In this document: positions 1-5,784 of the stretch, piece by piece
Numbering within the stretch: position 1 is the first letter of the stretch
How the letters are laid out: each line of letters opens with the position of its first letter
Assembly: GCA_002314685.1 (NCBI GenBank)
Contig: DCHB01000084.1
Location: 927 to 18,393, forward strand
Length of the DNA stretch: 17,467 bases
Reading direction: 5' to 3'
From: Clostridiales bacterium UBA1763
GTDB lineage: Bacteria > Bacillota > Clostridia > Oscillospirales > Oscillospiraceae
Notes under the pieces: model-generated
Database searches by the model: none
What the model was told of the DNA's origin: nothing
What the model saw: the letters and a program-made list of their open reading frames with translations, nothing else
Program-made: the position numbers and the translations under genes

Positions 1-7
1 CCGATTT

Positions 8-127
8 TGTTAGCAGAAATTCTAAAATCTTGCTAACAATGTTAGCAGGCATACCCAAAGAAAAGTCGTACTTTAGTGCGCCCAATTCACGTTGCACTTG
101 CTAACAAAAAATGAAAAAGTGCTAACA
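8..127. repeat. Cluster of five TGTTAGCA/TGCTAACA octamers
   Basis: The octamer TGTTAGCA occurs at 8-15 and 40-47, and its complement TGCTAACA at 31-38, 99-106 and 120-127. Copies 31-38 and 40-47 form a perfect 8-bp inverted repeat around a single base. Between copies three and four lie two further inverted repeats, AAAGT-CGT-ACTTT at 63-75 and AGTGC...GCACT at about 75-98. The mixture of orientations and irregular spacing next to a tRNA gene resembles arm-type recombinase sites or a regulator-binding cluster, but no integrase or regulator gene is visible here. The function is inferred only. No convincing gene covers this stretch; a short open frame (to a stop at 102-104) is not recognisable. 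Confidence 0.6.
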
Positions 128-151
128 AACGATGAGCGGAGTTCGATTTCC

Positions 152-203
152 GCAAAGAAAAGAAGAAGCCGGAAACCCTTTATTTATAAGGGCTTTCGGC
201 TTC
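152..203 (-). terminator. Intrinsic terminator after tRNA-Arg
   Basis: The arms at 165-180 and 188-203 pair over 16 positions, with one wobble and one mismatch, around a 7-base loop. Read on the minus strand, the hairpin lies 8 bases beyond the encoded CCA end of the tRNA and is followed by a pyrimidine-rich, T-rich run (164 down to 152), as expected for Rho-independent termination. Confidence 0.75.
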
Positions 204-210
204 TTTGAAA

Positions 211-287
211 TGGCACCCTGAGGCGGATTCGAACCGCCGGCCTTCCGCTTAGGAGGCGGACGCTCTATCCTGCTGAGCTATCAGGGC
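211..287 (-). tRNA. tRNA-Arg (anticodon CCT)
   Basis: The minus strand folds into a complete 77-nt cloverleaf. The acceptor stem is GCCCTGA/TCAGGGT (G-U at the first pair), the D arm is GCTC...GAGC, the anticodon stem is TCCGC/GCGGA with loop CTCCTAA (anticodon CCT, reading AGG), the variable loop has 5 bases, and the T arm is GGCGG-TTCGAAT-CCGCC. Discriminator G and CCA are encoded. There is no good promoter directly upstream. It may be transcribed from the promoter at 401-429 through the truncated tRNA copy, making both part of one former tRNA operon. Confidence 0.95.
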
Positions 288-350
288 TTATTCAAATGTG
301 AACTTCAAATCTAACACCTTTTCGGAAAAGGCGAGCGATAGTGCGTAACC

Positions 351-389
351 TTAGGAGGCGCACGCTCTATCCTGGTGAGCTACGGAGGC
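351..389 (-). pseudogene. Truncated tRNA-Arg(CCT), 5' half only
   Basis: The minus strand begins as a normal tRNA: GCCTCCG, TA, a D arm GCTC...GAGC, then the anticodon loop CTCCTAA. It closely matches the intact tRNA-Arg(CCT) at 211-287 through the D arm and anticodon. Beyond the loop the sequence diverges: there is no anticodon-stem partner in register, no T arm (no GGTTCGAATCC) and no CGGAGGC to close the acceptor stem. GTGCG can still pair with CGCAC 13 bases later, giving an enlarged loop. The piece starts about 5 bases after the predicted transcription start of a strong promoter, so it is probably still transcribed. Loss of the 3' half by deletion or element excision is inferred. Confidence 0.75.
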
Positions 390-400
390 ATAGCTTTGTT

Positions 401-429
401 ATTTTACCCCATACCGTGCCTCTTGTCAA
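401..429 (-). promoter_or_regulatory. Sigma-A promoter of the tRNA unit
   Basis: On the minus strand TTGACA (424-429) is followed after exactly 17 bases by TAAAAT (401-406). Transcription would begin near 394, a few bases before the first base of the truncated tRNA at 389, and could continue into the intact tRNA-Arg. Confidence 0.8.
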
Positions 430-483
430 CCGATGCACAACGAGCTGTCGGCGGGTAAAATGCTGAATTTTTTGTTAAGTCTC

Positions 484-512
484 TTGACTTAAAATCACAA
501 ATGGCAGATAAT
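484..512 (+). promoter_or_regulatory. Promoter of the ABC transporter gene
   Basis: TTGACT at 484-489 and GATAAT at 507-512 are separated by 17 bases. The predicted start near 519 gives a leader of about 30 bases that carries the AGGACGGAG ribosome binding site at 537-545. Bases 430-483 upstream show nothing recognisable. Confidence 0.75.
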
Positions 513-550
513 ACTTTCATTATATATTTATTTTTCAGGACGGAGCTTTT

Positions 551-3508
551 ATGCTTAAACTAAAAGGAATTACAAAGGACTACGCAGTCGGAGACGACAC
601 CGTTCACGCGCTCAAGGGCATTGACCTTGAGTTTCGCGAGAGCGAGTTTGTCGCCGTACTCGGTCATTCGGGCTGCGGCAAGACCACCTTACTTAACATT
701 ATCGGCGGACTCGACGCCTACACCGACGGCGACCTTGTCATAAACGGCAAGAGCACGAGAGATTACACCGACCGCGACTGGGACAGCTATCGCAATCACT
801 CAATCGGCTTTGTTTTTCAGTCGTACAACCTCATTCCGCATCAGACCGTGCTTTCAAATGTTGAGCTTGCGCTGACTCTTTCGGGCGTTTCAAAGCAGGA
901 GCGTCGCGAGCGTGCGGTGAAGGTGCTCGAGCAGGTGGGCTTGGGCGACCAGCTTAACAAAAAGCCCAATCAGATGTCGGGCGGACAGATGCAGAGAGTT
1001 GCAATCGCAAGAGCACTCGTAAACGACCCCGACATTCTCCTCGCCGATGAGCCGACGGGTGCGCTCGACTCGGACACGAGCGTGCAGATAATGGACATTC
1101 TGAGAGAAATCTCAAAGGATAAGCTCATTATCATGGTCACGCACAATCCCGAGCTCGCCGAGGAATATGCCTCGCGCATAATAAGGCTCAAGGACGGACT
1201 AATAACCGCCGACTCCGAGCCCTACTCCGCGCAGGATGAGTCCGCCTCCGATGCAATCGAGAAAAAGCCCGCGATGAGCTATTTTACCGCGCTGTCGCTG
1301 TCACTAAACAACCTCATGACTAAAAAGGGGCGCACCTTCCTCACGGCATTTGCGGGCAGTATCGGCATTATCGGCATTGCGCTCATTCTGTCCATTTCCA
1401 CGGGCGTTAACAACTACATCGACAAGGTGCAGGAGGACACGCTGTCATCGTATCCGCTGTCGATTATGGCTGAATCCGTTGACATGACTGAGCTTATGAC
1501 CAAGATGATGGGACTCAATGCCGCGGACGAGGCAAACGCGCATGACGATGACGCCGTTTATGCGAACACCATTATGTACGACATGATGAGTGCCATGACG
1601 AGTGCCGAGGTGCAGTCAAACAACCTCGAGGCGTTCAAGGTGTATCTTGACGAGCAGATGAGCAAGGATACACCGCTGAGTGAGCACGTTTCAAATATTC
1701 AGTACAAGTACAATCTGCCGATGAATCTTTACACGAAGGATGCAGACGGCAAGATTATTCAGTCCGATATTATGACGCTTTTAAGCTCCATGCGTGCCGC
1801 GGTCATAGGCGATGAGGCGGAGGCATCGGTCAGCGCCTCTATTAGCGACACGCTCAGCGCAACGGGCATGACCTCAATGGAAAATTCCTTTGTCGTTTGG
1901 CAGGAGATGCTCAAGGGCGATGACGGCGAGCTTATATCTCCCCTGCTCAAAAAGCAGTACGAGGTGCTGTACGGCTCATGGCCTCAGAATTACAACGAGG
2001 TTGTGCTCATCGTTGACAAAAACAACGAGGTCTCCGACCTTGTGCTGTACGCGCTCGGTCTTAAATCCGCAAACGATATGCTCAACGCCATGTCCTCTTA
2101 TGTGCTGGGTGAGGATGTGCCGACCTCAACGCTCGAAAGCTGGAGCTATTCGGATATCTGCAAGCAGAGCTTCAGGCTCATTCTGCCCGCAGACTGCTAT
2201 CAGCTTGACCCCGAGACGGGCAAATACACCGACATCAGCACCGATGAGCTCGGACTCAAAACGCTGTATAACAACGCGATGGAGCTTAAAATAGTCGGTG
2301 TTGTCAAGCAGGATGCCGAGGCTATCTCGGGCATGATGAACACGGGTGCTATCGGCTACACTAACGCACTGACGCAGAAGGTTGTTGAGGAGACCAACAC
2401 AAAGCAGTTTGTAAAAGACCAGCTTGCAGACCCCGACACCGATGTTTTCACGGGTCTGCCCTTCAGAGAGTCGAGTGCCGAAATCTCCGACGAGGAAATC
2501 AAAAACACTGTCACCGAGTATTGCAGTACCCTCAGCGATGCGGAAAAGGCGGAGATTTACGTCGCCTATATGTCAACAGCCCCGCAAAGCTACATTGACT
2601 CGCTCATCGACGAACAGCTTGACGGTGTAACACGCAAGGACATCGAAAAAGAGGTTGTTGAAAACTATCCCGAGTACGAGCAGATGCTCTCGGCTATGGA
2701 TGACGACACGCTCTTTGCCTATATGCGCGAGATGATGTCAACGAAGATTGCCGAGGAATACGCAAAGCAGGTTGAATCCTCCATGAGCAGTATCTCGGCG
2801 GCAAATCTCGCCGAGGCATTTGACAACTGCTACTTCACTTCCGACGCTTACAGGATGATATACGAAAGCTTTATGCCCGAGACCTTCTCGGATTCAAGCT
2901 ATGAGGCGAATCTCGAAAAGCTCGGCTATGTTGACCTCGACAGTCCCTCCATTGTAAACATCTATGTTGCGACCTTTGAAAACAAGGACATTGTCGCAGA
3001 CCTCATCGAGGACTACAACGACAGCGTCGATAAGGCGGACAAGATTTCCTACACCGACTATGTGGGGCTAATAATGAGCTCCGTTACGACGATTATAGAT
3101 GTCATTTCCTATGTTCTCATCGCCTTTGTCGCGATAAGCCTTGTTGTTTCAAGCATCATGATAGGCATTATAACCTATATCAGCGTGCTTGAACGCACAA
3201 AGGAAATCGGAATTCTGCGTGCAATCGGCGCATCAAAGCGCGATATATCGAGCGTGTTCAACGCCGAGACCGTTATCGTCGGCTTCTGCGCGGGACTTAT
3301 CGGCATACTCGTCACGATTTTGCTGTGCGTGCCGATAAACGCCGTGGTGCATCATCTGACGAATATCTATTCGATAAACGCCGTTCTGCCCGCTTATGCG
3401 GCGGTCGGGCTTGTGCTTATCAGCATGGTGCTCACCGTAATCGCGGGACTTATCCCCTCGCGTGTTGCGGCAAACAAGGACCCCGTTGTTGCACTCAGAA
3501 CAGAATAA
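551..3508 (+). CDS. Fused ABC transporter ATPase/permease, MacB-like, with a very large outer domain
   Basis: This 985-residue protein couples an ABC ATPase to an FtsX/MacB-type permease in one chain. Residues 1-225 hold Walker A GHSGCGKT (38-45), Q-loop Q90, signature MSGGQ (142-146), Walker B DILLADEP (161-168, catalytic E167) and H-loop H198. A first membrane segment spans about 262-285, and three more cluster in the last 130 residues with the FtsX-type stretch ERTKEIGILRAIGASKRDI. Between them lie some 560 mainly acidic residues predicted to sit outside the membrane, far more than the roughly 220 of classical MacB (about 650 residues in all). MacB relatives transmit mechanical force to envelope substrates such as peptides, lipoproteins or antibiotics; the substrate here is unknown. 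It has its own promoter and terminator, and no partner protein or two-component system is adjacent. ATG is supported by AGGACGGAG 5 bases upstream. Confidence 0.9.
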   Translation: MLKLKGITKDYAVGDDTVHALKGIDLEFRESEFVAVLGHSGCGKTTLLNIIGGLDAYTDGDLVINGKSTRDYTDRDWDSYRNHSIGFVFQSYNLIPHQTVLSNVELALTLSGVSKQERRERAVKVLEQVGLGDQLNKKPNQMSGGQMQRVAIARALVNDPDILLADEPTGALDSDTSVQIMDILREISKDKLIIMVTHNPELAEEYASRIIRLKDGLITADSEPYSAQDESASDAIEKKPAMSYFTALSLSLNNLMTKKGRTFLTAFAGSIGIIGIALILSISTGVNNYIDKVQEDTLSSYPLSIMAESVDMTELMTKMMGLNAADEANAHDDDAVYANTIMYDMMSAMTSAEVQSNNLEAFKVYLDEQMSKDTPLSEHVSNIQYKYNLPMNLYTKDADGKIIQSDIMTLLSSMRAAVIGDEAEASVSASISDTLSATGMTSMENSFVVWQEMLKGDDGELISPLLKKQYEVLYGSWPQNYNEVVLIVDKNNEVSDLVLYALGLKSANDMLNAMSSYVLGEDVPTSTLESWSYSDICKQSFRLILPADCYQLDPETGKYTDISTDELGLKTLYNNAMELKIVGVVKQDAEAISGMMNTGAIGYTNALTQKVVEETNTKQFVKDQLADPDTDVFTGLPFRESSAEISDEEIKNTVTEYCSTLSDAEKAEIYVAYMSTAPQSYIDSLIDEQLDGVTRKDIEKEVVENYPEYEQMLSAMDDDTLFAYMREMMSTKIAEEYAKQVESSMSSISAANLAEAFDNCYFTSDAYRMIYESFMPETFSDSSYEANLEKLGYVDLDSPSIVNIYVATFENKDIVADLIEDYNDSVDKADKISYTDYVGLIMSSVTTIIDVISYVLIAFVAISLVVSSIMIGIITYISVLERTKEIGILRAIGASKRDISSVFNAETVIVGFCAGLIGILVTILLCVPINAVVHHLTNIYSINAVLPAYAAVGLVLISMVLTVIAGLIPSRVAANKDPVVALRTE

Positions 3509-3509
3509 C

Positions 3510-3544
3510 AAAAAATCCAATGCGTTTTACGCATTGGATTTTTT
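3510..3544 (+). terminator. Intrinsic terminator after the ABC transporter gene
   Basis: AAAAAATCCAATGCG (3510-3524) pairs with CGCATTGGATTTTTT (from 3530) around loop TTTTA, ending in a T run. It begins 2 bases after the stop codon. Confidence 0.9.
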
Positions 3545-3813
3545 ATCTCGGTTAGAAGCTTCTGCGTATCGTTTTTGCGGCATCCCGACCGGCGAAAAAG
3601 TGATGAGTGTATAGTTGGTCTTAAACATTATACTTCTCTACTCTTCGTTCATCACTCATAGTTCTTCACTCGCAAGACGGGGTCATTTCATTCCCCCCTA
3701 CGGGTTCAGACTAAATCCAACACCGTAGGGGTGAATGGAGCGTCAGCGCAATGAGCCCGTTTTTAATCTCGGTTAGAAGCTTCATCTAATCGGCTTTGCC
3801 GATTCCCGACCGG
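3545..3813. repeat. Pair of 48-bp direct repeat units
   Basis: Two units at 3545-3592 and 3766-3813, 221 bp apart, share an identical 18-bp head (ATCTCGGTTAGAAGCTTC) and an identical tail (CCCGACCGG). The 21 bases between head and tail differ; in the second unit they contain the hairpin ATCGGCTTTGCCGAT. With the other repeats nearby they form a composite intergenic patch of about 360 bp. No open reading frame of note lies inside. Confidence 0.7.
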
Positions 3814-3904
3814 TGACATTTTGCTGAAGTTGAGATGTCCCCTAACCTATCGGTACACCGCAAAGTTCTTCACTCATCACTCATCACTCATAGTTCTTCA
3901 CTCG
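3649..3904. repeat. 24-bp perfect direct repeat reaching into cysE
   Basis: The same 24 bases, beginning TCATCACTCATAGTTC and ending TTCACTCG, occur at 3649-3672 and 3881-3904. The second copy is extended by further TCATCAC units (3871-3887). Short TCATCAC/TTCTTCAC tandem units like these occur in intergenic repeats of gut Clostridia (recalled, not checked). The cysE stop codon (3888-3890) and its last codons lie inside the second copy. Confidence 0.7.
3677..3761. repeat. Nested inverted-repeat element, possible small mobile repeat or terminator
   Basis: CATTCCCCCCTACGG (3689-3703) and CCGTAGGGGTGAATG (3723-3737) are complementary at 14 of 15 positions around a 19-base loop. An outer pair near 3677-3687 and 3750-3761 matches at 10 of 12. 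The structure ends in a T run at 3760-3764, so it could also stop transcripts on the plus strand. It lies exactly between the two 48-bp direct repeat units. Confidence 0.6.
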
Positions 3905-4535
3905 TCTTTTGGAGTTTTGTATTTATATCGCACAAGGCTCTGCGGATTGCGGCAAGCTCCTCGGCGACGGGGTCGGATACGCTGACCTGATCGACCCGTG
4001 CCGCATAATCGGCGGTCTGTCCTGCACGCCGCACAATTCTCGCGGGCACGCCGACTGCGGTACTGTCGGGCGGAATTTCCTTCAAAACTACGGAATTTGC
4101 GGCAATGCGGCTGTTATCGCCGACCTTGAACGGTCCTAACACCTTCGCGCCCGTGCCGATAAGCACATTGTTGCCTATCGTCGGGTGACGCTTTCCGCTT
4201 TCCTTGCCCGTGCCGCCGAGGGTTACGCCGTGATAAATAAGGCAGTCGTCGCCAATTTCGGCAGTTTCGCCTATAACAATTCCCATGCCGTGGTCAATAA
4301 CGAGACGCTTGCCTATCTTCGCGCCCGGGTGGATTTCTATCCCCGTGCGGCGGCGGGAGCCCTGCGAAATGACTCGGGCGAGGAATTTGTAATTGTGCTC
4401 ATAGCACCAGTGCGCCCTGCGGTGACTGCGTACCGCCTTCACGCCGGGATAAAGCAACAGCACCTCAAGCGGTCCGCGGGCGGCTGGGTCTCGGGCAAGA
4501 TAGGCGTTTACGGTTTCAAATAAATCTCTGAACAA
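3888..4535 (-). CDS. cysE: Serine O-acetyltransferase
   Basis: The enzyme acetylates L-serine with acetyl-CoA to O-acetylserine, the first step of cysteine synthesis in the cytoplasm. The 215 residues match the short CysE type of Firmicutes (Bacillus form about 217; E. coli 273). A helical N-terminal region (1-65) precedes a left-handed beta-helix of hexapeptide repeats. IEIHPGA (66-72), DHGMGIVIGETA (81-92, H82 equivalent to the E. coli catalytic His in LDHATG) and HGVTLGGTGK are visible. The start is TTG at 4533-4535: stops exclude any upstream start in this frame, and CGGAGGC inside the end of cysK is a well-spaced ribosome binding site. The cysK stop lies only 3 bases upstream, so translation is probably coupled. 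The final TSEEL residues and the stop lie in an intergenic repeat, suggesting that the natural C-terminus was altered by repeat insertion. Confidence 0.93.
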   Translation of the reverse strand: MFRDLFETVNAYLARDPAARGPLEVLLLYPGVKAVRSHRRAHWCYEHNYKFLARVISQGSRRRTGIEIHPGAKIGKRLVIDHGMGIVIGETAEIGDDCLIYHGVTLGGTGKESGKRHPTIGNNVLIGTGAKVLGPFKVGDNSRIAANSVVLKEIPPDSTAVGVPARIVRRAGQTADYAARVDQVSVSDPVAEELAAIRRALCDINTKLQKTSEEL

Positions 4536-4538
4536 ATC

Positions 4539-5471
4539 TTACGCCTCCGTGAACATCTCTGAGCTTAAATATCTCTCGCCCGTGTCGGGCAGAAGTGCGA
4601 CTATCGTCTTGCCGAAATTCTCGCGGCGGTGTGCAAGCTCTATTGCCGCGTGCAGTGCCGCACCCGAGCTTATGCCGACCAAAATTCCCTCTGTGCGTGC
4701 GATAAGCCTGCCCGCTTCAAAGGCATCCGCATCGGAAACGGTCATTATTTCATCGACAACGCCTGCATCAAAGTTTGCGGGCACGAAATTTGCGCCTATG
4801 CCCTGAATTTTGTGGGCATCTGCCCTGCCCTCGGTGAGCATGGGCGAGGCTTCGGGCTCAACTGCGACAACCTTTATATTCTTATTGCGGCTTTTCAGAT
4901 ATGCGCCCGTGCCGCTGACCGTGCCTCCCGTGCCGACACCCGCGACGAAAATATCAAGCTTGCCGTCGGTGTCATTCCATATCTCGGGACCCGTGCCGAT
5001 GCGGTGTGCCGCGGGATTTGCGGGATTTTCAAACTGCCCTGCGATTATGCTGTCGGGTATCTCGGCGTTTAACTGCTCGGCTTTTTCGATAGCACCCTTC
5101 ATGCCGAGCTTTCCGTCTGTGAGCACGAGCTCCGCGCCGTATGCCCTCATAAGCATCTGACGCTCACGGCTCATCGTATCTGGCATTACGATAATAACGC
5201 GGTAGCCGCGTGCGGCACCGACTGCGGCAAGACCTATACCCGTATTTCCGCTTGTCGGCTCAATGATAACACTGCCCTTGCCGATTTTGCCCTTTGCCTC
5301 GGCATCGTCAAGCATTGCCTTTGCTACACGGTCCTTTGCAGAGCCCGCGGGATTTGCCATTTCGAGCTTCACGAGTATTCTTGCGGCGGTGTTTTCGCTT
5401 TTTTCAATGTTTCTCAGCTCCACAATGGGAGTATTTCCTATAAGCTCATCAACAGATTTATATATTTTCAT
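4539..5471 (-). CDS. cysK: Cysteine synthase A (O-acetylserine sulfhydrylase)
   Basis: This PLP enzyme replaces the acetyl group of O-acetylserine with sulfide to give cysteine. Its 310 residues are the normal family length. NTPIVEL (13-19), the PLP-binding lysine K46 in AGSAKDR, the substrate loop PTSGNTG (72-78), the phosphate-binding GTGGTVSGTG (180-189) and GISSGA (266-271) are all intact. The ATG start has a purine-rich GAAAGG site about 10 bases upstream. cysE follows 3 bases after the stop, so the two subunits of the cysteine synthase complex are made together. Upstream lies a Cys-codon leader peptide with a terminator, so expression probably responds to cysteine or Cys-tRNA supply. 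A cystathionine beta-synthase role is unlikely because the protein lacks extra domains. Confidence 0.95.
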   Translation of the reverse strand: MKIYKSVDELIGNTPIVELRNIEKSENTAARILVKLEMANPAGSAKDRVAKAMLDDAEAKGKIGKGSVIIEPTSGNTGIGLAAVGAARGYRVIIVMPDTMSRERQMLMRAYGAELVLTDGKLGMKGAIEKAEQLNAEIPDSIIAGQFENPANPAAHRIGTGPEIWNDTDGKLDIFVAGVGTGGTVSGTGAYLKSRNKNIKVVAVEPEASPMLTEGRADAHKIQGIGANFVPANFDAGVVDEIMTVSDADAFEAGRLIARTEGILVGISSGAALHAAIELAHRRENFGKTIVALLPDTGERYLSSEMFTEA

Positions 5472-5498
5472 TTTAATTTTTTCCTTTCATAAAAGCAT

Positions 5499-5523
5499 AA
5501 AAAAATGACGGCATAAAGCCGTC
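5499..5523 (-). terminator. Attenuator terminator in the cysK leader
   Basis: Read on the minus strand, GACGGC (5523-5518), loop TTTAT and GCCGTC (5512-5507) form a GC-rich stem followed by A and seven Ts (5505-5499). It lies between the leader peptide and cysK, on the same transcript, so it is a conditional terminator rather than the end of an operon. Confidence 0.85.
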
Positions 5524-5565
5524 GCACAAATAGCCCTATTGGGCAAAATCAAGGCATGCGACGAC
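5518..5565 (-). promoter_or_regulatory. Antiterminator competing with the cysK leader terminator
   Basis: On the minus strand GTCGTCGCA (5565-5557), within the last Cys/Arg/Met codons of the leader peptide, can pair with TGCGACGGC (5526-5518) over 9 positions with one G-U pair; two further wobbles are possible. The downstream segment contains the whole 5' arm of the terminator, so the two structures exclude each other. A small GCCC-AATA-GGGC hairpin (5533-5544) would be nested in the antiterminator loop. The pairing was found by eye, without energy calculation. Confidence 0.7.
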
Positions 5566-5623
5566 AGCAACATCGACAGATACAGATGCTGCAACAGATA
5601 TTACAAACGGACATAGCTTTCAT
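5549..5623 (-). CDS. Cysteine-rich leader peptide of the cysK-cysE operon
   Basis: This 24-residue ORF begins MKAMSVCNICCSICI and ends CRRMP. Eight residues are cysteine, at positions 7, 10, 11, 14, 16, 18, 19 and 20. AAGGAG lies 8 bases before the chosen ATG; an in-frame ATG two codons upstream is too close to that site. The ORF starts about 50 bases after the predicted transcription start and ends 26 bases before the attenuator stem. By analogy with amino-acid leader peptides (trpL, hisL), ribosome stalling at Cys codons when charged Cys-tRNA is scarce would leave GTCGTCGCA free to form the antiterminator. A translating ribosome reaching the stop would mask it and let the terminator form. 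A separate role as a metal-binding or secreted peptide is possible but less fitting. Confidence 0.85.
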   Translation of the reverse strand: MKAMSVCNICCSICICRCCCRRMP

Positions 5624-5678
5624 TGTCATCGCTCCTTAGTTAATTCCTATAATTTGAGTGGGTTTTGCCCTCTTGTGT

Positions 5679-5707
5679 ATAATACGCCAGGATTTTGCGT
5701 TTGTCAA
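5679..5707 (-). promoter_or_regulatory. Promoter of the cysK-cysE operon
   Basis: On the minus strand consensus TTGACA (5702-5707) is separated by 17 bases from TATTAT (5679-5684). Transcription would start near 5672. A 9-bp direct repeat, ATTCCTATA on the plus strand, lies at 5710-5718 (just upstream of -35) and 5643-5651 (in the leader). It flanks the promoter and might bind a regulator, but no known operator is assigned. Confidence 0.85.
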
Positions 5708-5744
5708 CTATTCCTATAAATTTAATATGAATTTATTTTCTGAT

Positions 5745-5774
5745 AAAAATTCCCTCTGCGAATGGCAGAGGGAA
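5745..5774 (-). terminator. Intrinsic terminator after guaB
   Basis: On the minus strand TTCCCTCTGC (5774-5765) pairs perfectly with GCAGAGGGAA (5759-5750) around a 5-base loop and is followed by five Ts. It lies 10 bases beyond the guaB stop and isolates it from the cysK promoter. Confidence 0.9.
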
Positions 5775-5784
5775 CTTAATTATT

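Noticed and set aside
3..104. C-terminal fragment of a gene entering from the left edge on the plus strand
   Set aside because: The frame is open to a stop at 102-104, but it is short, passes through the octamer repeats and has no recognisable similarity.
8..127. CRISPR array from the repeated octamers
   Set aside because: The repeats are only 8 bp, occur in both orientations and have irregular gaps (2 to 50 bp). No cas genes are present.
329..345. Terminator between the truncated and intact tRNA
   Set aside because: The CCTTTT-CCG-AAAAGG hairpin on the minus strand is not followed by a T run, so it is unlikely to block transcription to the intact tRNA.
1890..2630. Alternative-frame reading frames inside the ABC transporter gene
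   Set aside because: They are arginine/serine/cysteine-rich by-products of the real codon usage, with no ribosome binding sites.
3545..3904. CRISPR or short tandem coding region
   Set aside because: The repeats are two-copy with long gaps, and no frame through them looks like a protein.
5549..5623. Cys-rich ORF as a modified-peptide precursor (SCIFF-like) or metal-binding protein
   Set aside because: It is much shorter than SCIFF, has no maturase nearby, and its last codons form the antiterminator, which fits a leader peptide better.
5472..5680. T-box or SAM riboswitch upstream of cysK
   Set aside because: No T-box motif or specifier stem and no S-box core could be found. The leader is instead explained by the Cys-codon ORF and attenuator stems.
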